A stretch of 64,000 nt of DNA from Elmis aenea (Eukaryota > Arthropoda > Insecta > Coleoptera > Elmidae), in the NCBI GenBank assembly GCA_947652605.1, contig OX393581.1:25662788-25726787 (forward strand). Direction: 5' to 3'. Below the pieces are notes generated by a model. That model saw only the letters and a program-made list of their open reading frames with translations. It did no database searches and had not been told where the DNA came from. The translations under genes and the position numbers were made by a program. Shown here in pieces: positions 36,149 through 48,100 of the stretch; position 1 is the stretch's first letter, and the number at the start of each line of letters is the position of its first letter.

Positions 36149-39100
36149 CTATGAAATCATGTCGTTCCATGTACTGCTGTTATTGCTCGACTCACTGCTA
36201 GATGAAGACACTGCAAAGTAATGTTAAAAATCAGGAACTGAGCATAGAACAAAAACGAAATTTTTATAAGAACTAAAACAGAAACAATTATGATTTTTTT
36301 TTCATTTAAGATTGAAAACTAAATAAATAATTTCTATTTTCAGTTTTATCCATATTAAAATTTTATTCATTTAAACACAAAAGGTGATTTGCAGTCTGTG
36401 CTTAGAGGATTCCTTGAGACAAAAAAATATCTCACTTAAAACAAGTGAGCTTCACTTTTCTTAGTGTACATTATTATGGTGCCTGTACACCTGAGAGTAA
36501 AGTACTCTCGAGAGTAGCGTCGCCAAGGATACAGCCAATCGCGAGTTACTCTCAGGGGCTGTATCCTTGGCGACGCTACTCTCGAGAGTACTTTACTCTC
36601 AGGTGTACAGGCACCATCAGATATAGATCGTATGTACATTTTCATTAACCAGCCGTGACTTGATTTACTAATGTAAGAACTCATGTGGAGTGTTTTCGAC
36701 ACTAATGATGAGAAGTCATTCTTTTCAGTGAATCGATTCGTTTTATTGAGTTCACTAAACTAAATTGTTCAAAAGAACCGTTCTGATTGTTTGATACTGC
36801 ACTATTCGCAAATAAATGAACTGCGTGAACCGGTGGGGGGTTTAAGCTATAAGGCTATACAGGGTGGTGCTTTTTTCGATGCTCACCATTGCTATCTTCG
36901 AAACGGTAAAAGATACAAGGTCGGTTAAATTAGAGAATAGTTGCACATTTTTATGACGACTAAGAATCTGAAAAGAAATCCTGGATATTTTGATTCGTTT
37001 TGATTTATTACAAAAAAACTGAAAAATGTGATTTTAGAAAAATATTATTATTTTCCCTGCCATTGACGCTAGTTCATGTAAACTTGGTTATTTTATGTTT
37101 TTGACCGTCCTGGGTTTGATGACCTCAACAGAAATTTTCTAAGCCTTCTAGATTTCAAGTTGCGATAGTCAACTTTTTTATTTTTTATGGCCGCCATATT
37201 GGATTTTTACACCATCAGACAGACAAAAAAAATTAGCTTTTCAGATTGGTAACCAACATACCGTTTTTCTTTCAAAAAATTTGTTGAAATTTTAAAATTT
37301 GTGTAAATAATTCATAAAATCGAGAATGCTCTGAAAAACAACTGAAACTATGATATAAATAAAAGCTACAGAACATTTTATTGGTCTAATGATAACGAAA
37401 TTAAGATTGTTGGAAACATATTTAGAAGATATGTTAGGCGAATTGCCATTATTAACAATTCAAAATCATCAGTAGTTTCAGCAAGAAGGAGCTGGTCCTC
37501 ACAACGCCCGCGTAAAAGGATATTAATGTAGATGTACGCTTTCAAAATTCATGACTTGGTACGTTTGGTCCTGTTCATTGGCAACCGCGATCGCTATGTT
37601 TAACGCCTATGGATTACTTTTACATTGATGTTGTTTATGCAACCCTAACGGAAAATATTGAACTTCTTCGCCGTAAAATCAAAAATGCTTTCAACTCTAT
37701 TTCGAGACAAACTATCCTAAAGGCAGTGGACGAAATGAATTTGAGGATTAACCACTACATCATGCATAACGGCGCACACTTTAAACAATTTAAATAATTA
37801 TTTATGTGGAGTTTTAAATTTATTGTCATTTCGTTATTTTATTAGACCTATAACATGTTGTGTCACTTTTATTTATCTTATAATTTCAATTGTTTTTCAG
37901 ATCATTCGCCATTTTATAAATTATTTATACAAATTTTCAAATTTCAACAAATTTTTTGAAAGAAAAAAATGATGTTGGTTACCAATCTGAAAAACTAATT
38001 TTTTTGTCTGTCTGATGGTGTGAAAATCCAATATGGCGGCCATGAGAAATAAAAAAGTTTACTATCGCAACTTGAAATCTAGAAGGCTTCGAAAATTTCT
38101 GTTGACGTCATCAAACCCAGGACGGTCAAAAATATAAAGTTACCAAGTTTAAATGAAATAGCGTCAATGGTAGGGAAGTTAATACTATATTTCTAAAATC
38201 ACATTTGTCAGTTTTTTTTGTAATAAATCAAAATCTAATCAAAATATTCAGAATTTCGTTTCAGATTCTTAATGGCCATAAAAATGTGCAACTTTTCTCT
38301 AATTTAACTGACCTTGTATCTCTTACCGTTTCCAAGATAGCAATGGTGAGCATCGAAAAAGAGCACCACCTGTATACAGGGTGTTTCTTAAGTATTGCAA
38401 AAAACTTCAGGAGGTGATTCCTTATCAAAAAGGGTCTTTCATATAAATTTTTTTCCTTAGACGTCTCCTTTTGGAGTTACACCTTTCTAAAGGGGAGTGG
38501 AAAAATTAAGTTTTTATTTTATTTCTCGAATTTGGATAAATTTAGAAGAATGATATTTGGTAGATGGGTTATACTTATTAAAAGGTTTCCCATAGTAATA
38601 TTTTTAATTATCTCCCACCTTCACAGGGGGCTGAAAAGTGCGACCCCTGTTGTTTTTTTTATCAGAACATTTTAGAGGCCTAAAAATTTTGCAACTAGAA
38701 ATTTGTTTTTTGAAAGCTTTATTTATTTAGAAACTTTTTTATTGTTTAGTTTTTCTCGTAAAACCTACGGGTTTTGAGTAAAAAATAAAATAAGTAAACA
38801 TGAACCATCAAATATTCCAACATAAAACGATTCATTTTGGTGGTTGCCATGGTTTGTTTAGGTTCATATTGGGTAGAATTGACGGGCGTTATAGCGTTGT
38901 CGCCGCGTAAACGTCAAAAATGAATATCATCTGTTAATTTTACCCAATATGAACATAAACAAACCATGGCCACCACCAAAATAAATCTTTTATATTTTGG
39001 AATTGATTGGAATATTTGATGGTTCGTGTTAACTTATTTTCTTTTTTTACTCAAAAACGGTAGGTTCAACGAGAAAAACTAAAGAATAAAAAAAAGTTCT

Positions 39101-42100
39101 AAATAAATCAAGCATTCAAAAACAAATTTTAAGTTGCAAAATTTTAACCAACCAAAAAGTTCTGATAAAAAAAACCAACAGGGGTCACACTTTTCAGCCC
39201 CCTGTGAAGGTGGGTGATAATTAAAAATATTACTATTGGAAACCTTTTAATAAGTATAAAACATCTACCAAATATTATTCTCCTACATTTATCCAAATTT
39301 AAGAAATAAAATAAAAACCCAATTTTTCCGCTCCTCTTTAGGGGGGTGTAACTCCGAAAAAAGGCGTCTAGGGGAAAAATTATATATGAAAGACCCCTCC
39401 TAATTTTCGATCAGGAATTACCTCCAGATTTTTTTTGCAATACTTAAGAAACACCCTGTATAAAGCTATAAGCTAGGTTGCTTGCAATCTATACAAATCA
39501 AACGAGCGCAGGCGAATTTAGACACAACTTGTATATTCAAAATTTAAATGTACCTTCTATGCACGGCAACGTTTTCTGTTTAAATTGGAATTGTTAACAG
39601 CGGTACATGGTTAAAAATGAGTAACAGAAATAAAAGTTTTGTGAGAATACATTTTCTAATATTTCAGAAACCAAATCAAAATAAAACAATTGAAATCGGT
39701 TATTGTTTTTTCCATGGCAACATTGATTTTTATCTTAGATTTTACAATTTTTTTAGTTATTTAGTTTATTTATATATTAAATAATTTATCATTATTAAGA
39801 GAGAAAAAAATCTTTGTATCTGTCATCACTTACTAAGACTGCCATATAAAAAAAAGTAATTTTTTCAAATATCTCGTGCGGTAATTTATAAATAAATATT
39901 TGATTTGCACCATTTTATAGCAAACCAAATTAAACAATTTTTTTCCCATGGCATTTTTGTGTATTAGCAAAAGATATTTGAGTCTAAAAATTTTAATTGA
40001 TTTCGGTTTTTTCATTATATCACGCAAGCCATGGAATTTTTAAACAAAACAATATCTTGTTTGAAATACATTCCTAAATAGCTAAACTTTATCCCATTTA
40101 ACCAACCTTGTATTTTAATTAACTAAGGGTATAGCAATAGTGCCCCTTTTATTAGTGAAACACCTTGTATATTACACCCAATTTAAATTTTAGGCAAGAA
40201 AAAAAGTTGTTGTTTTCACCGAGTTTCAAAAACAATTTTAAGGAGTTAATATTTTAGTATACCTGATGGCTTAGGCACCTTTTCCTTGGGCCCCCATATT
40301 CGTACAGTACAATCATCGGAAACGGAGGCTAACATATGTGGATGTGCTGGATTCCAGGCTACACAATTGACGGTTCTTGTGTGGCCTGGCAAAGTAGCTA
40401 TGGGTAATTCGTTTCGGACGTGCCATATATAAACCTGCAAATTAAGGTTGCATTATTGTTGAGAGTAAAACTTTTTCTATAAGCCCGTTAACGAGGGCCA
40501 CTTCGCTGTATTGATAACAATCGTTCGGACAGATTTTATTGCTCAAAATATGTACACAAGTACGTACTTGGTTATCTTCGCTGCCGCTGGCTATAAAGTC
40601 TTGATTGGCACCACCAAAAGTGGAATGAATAGTAAAATGGCCCTGGGTTACACCTTGAAACCGTCGCACCAAACATCGGTCGTGTAAGTCCCATAAATGT
40701 ACACCTTGTGTGGCCACATTTAACAACGCTAACCTATCGTTCTTATCGACTGTAAATGCCATTATCGGATGCTCCTCTTGCAAACTGAAATTAAAATCAC
40801 AATTTTTATTAACCTTTTTATGCGGATTGCTTAGTAAGCATACTACTTTCGAATGTTTTTCCCGTCTTTTTTCAAAATGTTATTATGGGTCATATGTCAA
40901 TGTTTTTTTGCAACTATTTAACATTTTTGAATACAAGAAGCCATTCTTTATTAAGTGAAATTGCTTGTGGCACTGGGAAACTACTCTTAATTTAAAAAGT
41001 GTTTTTGCCTTACCACTAACAACATGGAAGTACTGATGACTCTTAAAGAATTACGAAATGAAGATGAAGATAGAAGAGTTAATTTTTGATTTCTGGTTAT
41101 GGTACTGATAAGGAAGAGGATTTAGAGAATAGTGATAGTAGTCATGAGAGGAGTGGATCACACAGACCAAGAAACTATTGTATAGGGAGGCTTTCCAAAA
41201 CGTAGTGGAAGTAAGTTTTTGCTTTTGTAATAAATGCACAGCTTAACAAAACATTCAGCTCGGGCACTCTCTCTGTGAGAACGGTTTGCCCCGATCCACA
41301 CGCGCCACTTCTTAGCCCCGCCTTTGAAATTAAAACAACACAGAGGTGGTATTGAAATCATTATACAGTTAAATCTGTTACGTGGACATCAGTTTTAAAT
41401 ACTGCGCTGTTATCACTCACTTGCGATAATATACAAATATTTTAAGTCCGGCCCCGACTTCTATTCTCAGTGCGTGAGAAATAACGCTAGTGGATCGAAA
41501 ATGACCAGATCAAAAATGCCACCTGAGAGTGCCTGAGCTGTATAAGCTGATAAATGTTTGCATCAAAAATAGTTTCACGTAATTTAATGTAACAAATAGA
41601 GCAGCAACTATAACTACAAAGCACATACACATAGCTCCATTTCAAAAATGAACTCTTGCAACAGATGATAGCAAGATTAGCAAAAAAAAGTTTTACACAT
41701 TTAATTGCTCAAGGGAAAGGGTTAACCAGGAATGACAAACTGCACTCTTTATCACCAAAACATCTGCTTTCCTATAAATTTATATGGATTTAATGCAACT
41801 TAAGTATGTGCATGTTAAACTGTGGGTTCCTGTAGCAGAATCATCTTTCGGATTCGAATTTCAGATGCTCGAAGTAGTGCAGTGTTACCAAAATAAAAAA
41901 ATATGTAATTTTATGAAATTTGAAAAAAACATTTAGGTGAAAAACTTAATTACTTCCTTATTTATTATCATATCTCAGTGATTCCTCTAAAAAAATTATT
42001 CTCTTCGATTGGCCGAATTGTGAAAAATTATTCTTCATAAGATTTAACAACTATGTATATCATATAACTTTTTTAAATTTTTATACAGGTCACTAATTTT

Positions 42101-45100
42101 TAGGATAAATAGTAGAAATAAAAATTTTAACTCAATTATTTTTGTTTTCTTTATTAGATGCATTTTTCAATAGCCAAAATGATATTTAGAAACAGGGCTT
42201 CGAACCGTAATTTTTTTCGTTTCGGTTTTCGTTCCGGTTCAATTAAAAAAATATATATCGGTTCGGTTCCGGTTTTCCTTCCGGAAAAAATAACGTTTTT
42301 TTTCGGTTTTCGGTTCAGCTCCGAGTGACATCTTTTTTTTTAAAATGTTTTTATTTGGTATAATAATTGGAAATAGAAGTATATAACATATGATGATAAT
42401 GTAATTTATTAAACGTAACATATATAAAAAAAACGCGCGAGTTTGTTGAACATGTACCGAACCGTAACAAACCGATATATTTTTTCGGTTCAGTTCCGGT
42501 TTTCGTTCCGACAAAAATAACGGTTTTTTTCCGGTTTTCGGTTCAGTTCCGGTTCGAAGCCCTGTTTAGAAATTCAAAATGATATGTAAAATCGTTAATT
42601 GTGAAAAAAAATGAGAAAAATCGCCGCAATTTTTTTCATCTTTGTCCCTCGAGAACTAATATAAAATCTGGCAACCCTGGTCAGGATGCACATGTGCGTC
42701 AACCATCCTTAAAGGGTTAATCGGCACGACTTTTAACGCCCAGTATTTCTATGTAACACATTTTTGGGACACTTACACGTTATGATCGGAGAGGTCGTCA
42801 AAATTATAACTACGTATTCGATGATGTGTATCAGAAGCTAGTACCGATTTGCCGTCCTGCCGACACCATAAACAATTCACCCGGACGCCTTCCCATGTGT
42901 CCAAGACGTTACCCTCCATGTCGCACTGATAAAAATGGCCTCGGATACCACCAACCTGCAAAAATAATTCCAGAATTAACCCACGCAAAAGATATGGAAA
43001 CTACACGTGTAGCTAAGCTACGGACTTGTATTACAAGGCTTGTAAGTTTTGAGAAACAGGGCCCTGGTCAGTGAAATGTGTGGATTGATTTTCGCTCCGT
43101 AATAAACCTCATTTTCTAAGACATTACGAGCAAATAAATCATCCTAAACAGTGGCAGTGGCGCATAAAGGTGTAACAAGTGTGTTGTGTGAGAAGCTTAT
43201 AATAAACAGGCAAATAATAAGTAAGATTAGTTAAGTACTAAAGCTCGTTGTATATAGGCATTTATAAAGAACTTGTCTTGTTAAGAAAATGAGAGAAGAA
43301 TAAGAAGAATATAGACAAGAGATGAAAGAACTGAAATTAGAAAATGAAAAACTATCTAAAGAGAATTTAAAAATTTAAAAAAATATAACTGGTATGGATG
43401 ATTTAAAAAATATATAACTGATATGGATGATAGGCTGGACCATCTGGAAAAAGAAGAAGAAATAATATTGTTCTGCGTTCTGCAAAGACTTTAAGTCCAA
43501 ACGACCAGGAAGAACTAAGAAACGTTATAGAAAATTTTATGGAGCCTGGAGCCTGAACTAAATATACATTTATAAAGTCATAGATGTATCAAAACTAAGG
43601 GAAAGAACATAATATTTAGTACAGCTAAGGAATCAAGTAGAAATTAATAAAGTGATGCAAAATAAAAGTAAATTAAAAGAGAATGATCCATCCAGAAAAG
43701 ATCGAGACATACAAAGACAATATACAGGGTGTCCCAGTCAAGACGAATTATTCGATAGCTCTGTTATTACTAATAACATTAAAAAAAGTTAAATATAAAA
43801 GTTGTTTGTAATCATTTACTACATAACCTAAAATTATTTTCAACTATACAGTGTTTTGTTTTTGCGCTCTTGATACTAATCATTGTTTTTTTTATACGAA
43901 ACACCCTGTATATTTTGTAATTTTTGGATGTAAAATTAAATTCTCTTTCAAAAAAATTATAAGTTGTTGATGTCTAAAATGAACTGTTTGTGAGTTATTA
44001 ACGTTTTTTTGAAAATTTTGACAGATGCAGACCTTTATAAAAATATTTATATTTATTAACATAACAATGCCAGAGCAATTTACTCCGGTAATTTATTAGA
44101 CAATAGTGTCATAGTGATTGTTGACTAGTCACATTTTTAAAATAATATACAGGGTGTTCGTTATACTCGGTCCATTTCGCTAAACTTTAAACGCATGTTA
44201 TTCATTTTTTTCTTAATGGAACATCCTATATATTTTTACACTTTCTTGTAGAAAATTTAATTATCTTTTAAAGTTATTAAGCGTGTTTTATGTCTAAATA
44301 TAATATTTTTGGAGTTATTTCGTTTCTTATGATTATTTGCGAGTATTTTACCTAAAATATCGGTAGTAGCCTTTGAAAATGCAAAACAATTTGTATGAAC
44401 TGTCAACTAGAACAGTTAATCGGCACAATTTCCACTATTATGCCACTAAAAATCCATATTTTTTAAGAGCCGTAGATACACATCATAAATGGCAGCAAAT
44501 AACACCAGAATGCTGTGTATGTATCTACAGTTCTTAAAAAATATAGATTTTTAGTGGCATAATTGGGCCGATTAATTGTTCTGGTTGACAGTTGCTCCAA
44601 ATTATTTTGAATTTTCAAAGGCTACTACCGAAATTTTAGGTAAAATACTCACCGAACTCACTCAATGGACCGGGTATAACGAACACCCTGTATATTATTT
44701 TAAAAATGTGACTAGTCAACAATCACTATTACACTATTGTCTAATAAATTACCAGGGTAAATTGCTCTGGCGTTGTTATGTTAATAAATATAAATATTTT
44801 TATAAAGGTCTGCATCTGTCAAAATTTTCAAAAAAACGTTAATAACTCAAAAACGGTCATTTTAGACAGAAACAACCTACAATATTTTTGAAAGAGAATT
44901 TAATTTTACATCCAAAAATTACAAAATATTCAGGGTGTTTCGTATAAAAAAAACAATGTTTGGTATCGGAGCGCAAAAACAAAACACTGTATAGCTGAAA
45001 ATAATTTTAGGTTATGTAGTAAATGATTACAAACAACTTTTATATTTAGTTTTTTTTTAATGTTATTACTAATAACAGAGTTATCGAATAATTCGTCTTG

Positions 45101-48100
45101 GATGGGACACCCTGTAGAATCAGACTAAATGAAGAAAGGAAAAATGATAAAAAGGCTAAGATGGGGTAGAGAAAGTTATGTATAGGAACACAAGAGTGGA
45201 AATGGGATAGTGAGGAAGGAAAGCTGGTGATAATTAAAAAAAAAAAACAGACCCAAAAAAATTAAGGATAGAAAACAAGTTATGGAATAAACGGCATGAA
45301 CCCAACGTGAAAACGTACATGATAAAGAAAAACAGGATAATCAAAGCACTAGATAATAAAAGGGATAAAAATATATCTAAAAAGACAAAATAAGAATAGG
45401 AACTTGGAATACTAGAAGCATAAAGGAAAACGAAAGCTAGCACAAGACAGATGAACATGGAAGGGGGTCTGCACAACGTAACTTAACTGGCCTACACCTA
45501 CCGGTGAAAGGGCCTATAACTAAATTAATAATAATTAAAGTTTTTTTATTATTTACGATCAAATCAAATCAAAAACTACTTACAACAAATTTATTTCCAT
45601 CTTTATTCCACGCGCAACAAGTTAATACATCTTCTGGTGATTGCGACACTTTCAGACACTTTTCAGTTTCCACGTTCCACAACCATACTTCTGGGCTTTC
45701 CTCTGGGCCGCACGCAATGAGATTCGTCGAGTCCGAGCTCCACGAAATGTATGCAGCTCCTAAATCACACACACAATGAAATATGCATTGAGACTTGATC
45801 GTAACAATTAAGCGAGGCTTGCCCAATGCTTTTCGTTGGCCCATAAATTAGATAACTTACCGTACGAGTGGCCTTCCAACATTTTCCGTAACGTAACAGT
45901 GCAGGTGTCCGGCTGCACATCCCAGATGATCACATTGGTATCTTTGGAGCCTGTGGCTAGTTTCGAACCATCAGGAGAAAACTGACAGAACCACACTTCA
46001 TCACAGTGATCATTTAAGACCTGAAAAATATTATTAATACTATTGATACAGCACATATTGTATATACAGGGTGATTGAAATTCGAGTTTAAGCATGGGGA
46101 TGTCGCTTATTATAGTAGCTAGAGTATAGGTTTAAATTTGGCAAAGCTGCTAAATTTGGTGCTCATTAATAATCTTAATATCTCAAACGGTATCCGAGAA
46201 AATAAGGAAAAACCAGAAAATACGATTTTTGAAAATCGTCTATAACTCCTTTGGAGTATGAAATATTTCAAATGTGTAAAAACATTGCTCAAGCAACTTT
46301 TTAAGCCGAATCGGATGGTGATCACAAATTTTTCCTAGATCGATTCGTTTTTGTTTTATGACAAACAACTTTATTTTTTCTTATGGGCGCAATTTTTGCT
46401 ATTGGCCTAATGTAATAGCATTTATTTTTTTGAATCCATTGATGTATCACACATGGTATTTTACTTCTTCTTTCATTGTCAAATTTAAAAAAAGGGTTTT
46501 AAACAACAACCATTATAAAACAAGTAGGCCGGTCATAGCAGTTTATATCGTTTGCATGGCAACCAATCAACAAGCTAATAGTTTTGAAAGCGTATTACTT
46601 GTCACATTAGAAAAATTCGTAAAAATGAACTTTAATAAGGAAGAAAAACGCGATATGCTGCCAATTTTTTATTCATTGAATAGCAATTCTATACCGGGTG
46701 ATTCAGTTTGACTGTCACACCCCTATAACTTTTTAATTATTGAAAATAACTCCAACAAACTTTATATTTTTGGAAACGGCGACAAATTCTCTATTAAATG
46801 ATGTGCATTTGTTATCTCTATGATGACGTATGTCAAATCCGCGACAGGCAACTGTTTTTTTTTATGTGCGTGAGGGTTGTCTTCTTTCTGAATATGTTTT
46901 TGCATATGGTTGACTTGACAATACCGGGTGATTCAGTTTGACTGTCGCACCCCTATAACTTTTTAATTATTGAAAATAACCCCAACAAACTTTATATTTT
47001 TGGAAACGGCGACAAATTCTCTATTAAATGATGTGCATTTGTTATCTCTACGATGACGTATGTCAAATCCGCGATAGGGAACTGTTTTTTTAAATTAAAT
47101 TACATAGTATAAATTTTTTGGTTGATTCGGATAGAGAATTTAATTCGGAATGCGACCATGTATTAAAAAAGTATGCATACATAAGAAAATTTTCGAGAAA
47201 AATCAGTTCAAAGTTTATTCAAATTATAGCAGTCTATTTAACATAACAAAAAATGATCAAATCTTAATAATTATACTATAACTATCAATGGAAATGATGT
47301 AATAAAAATTAATTTTAAATAAAAATAAAAACAAATAATAAACGTTGACATAAAAAATTAGGCTCTAAAAAAAAGCAGTTACACATAGACAACTGTTTTT
47401 GGAAGTCTAATTTTTTTATGTCGAAGTTTATTTGTTTTTATTTTTATTAAAAATTAATTTTTATTACATTTCCATTGATAGTTATAGTATAATTTTTAAG
47501 ATACGAGATAACGACAAGTAAAGCCGGTGTCCCACGGCCTGTGACTCGGCGAGCCTGACGCGAAGTTTGTCATACCTCGCGTCGTGGGAGCAAAACTTCT
47601 TCAATCCAACCATTTTCTGAGCCCGCGTGTAAAATGATTATTCTTTTTCCTTGATTATGAGGCACGTTTAGCTGGCATTCGTTTTTGTCGTCGATCCATC
47701 CTTTCTTTACCGTATCATGGTGTGTCGTACCACGTTTCATCTAAATAACAAATAAATCGACCTTCGTCTCGATTTTTTTTAATTGTTGCTAAATATTGGT
47801 ATCGCAACTTTCTTATTCTATCACATTCCATAATATTGAGACGCTTATTAATTGTCTGATATTTGAAACCGTTTTCAATTAAAGTACGCCACAATGTTAA
47901 TCTGCTGCACGTTACATCTGTATTTTCTATAAGTTTATTATGTAGACTCTCTATAGTTGCTACGATATTTTGTTTATAAAGATTATAAAGCGTTCTTCGA
48001 ATTATATCTATATCCCAGCTTTTAATTTTTCTGTCACCATTATCATCTCTTGTTTTTCGTTCTTGAACATCATGTTTCACTATGTTATAAACACTACAGT

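Larger units (their letters stand above)
43270..45480 (+). mobile_element. Non-LTR retrotransposon 5' relic split by a foldback
   Basis: Before 43725 the plus strand encodes a charged coiled-coil ([18 protein letters not shown]) and [19 protein letters not shown]. After 45114 it resumes with lysine-rich sequence and reaches [16 protein letters not shown] at about 45387-45434, the characteristic start of an apurinic endonuclease domain. The foldback 43725-45114 splits the relic. Many stops; dead. The outer limits are approximate. Confidence 0.6.

Noticed and set aside
36436..36702. Two overlapping frames on opposite strands sharing the same peptide
   Set aside because: They are produced by the perfect inverted repeat at 36476-36617, which reads the same on both strands. 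Not a gene.
45569..45779. Plus-strand 91-codon frame over 45504-45779
   Set aside because: It is the antisense shadow of Wdr26 exon 6 (45759-45584).
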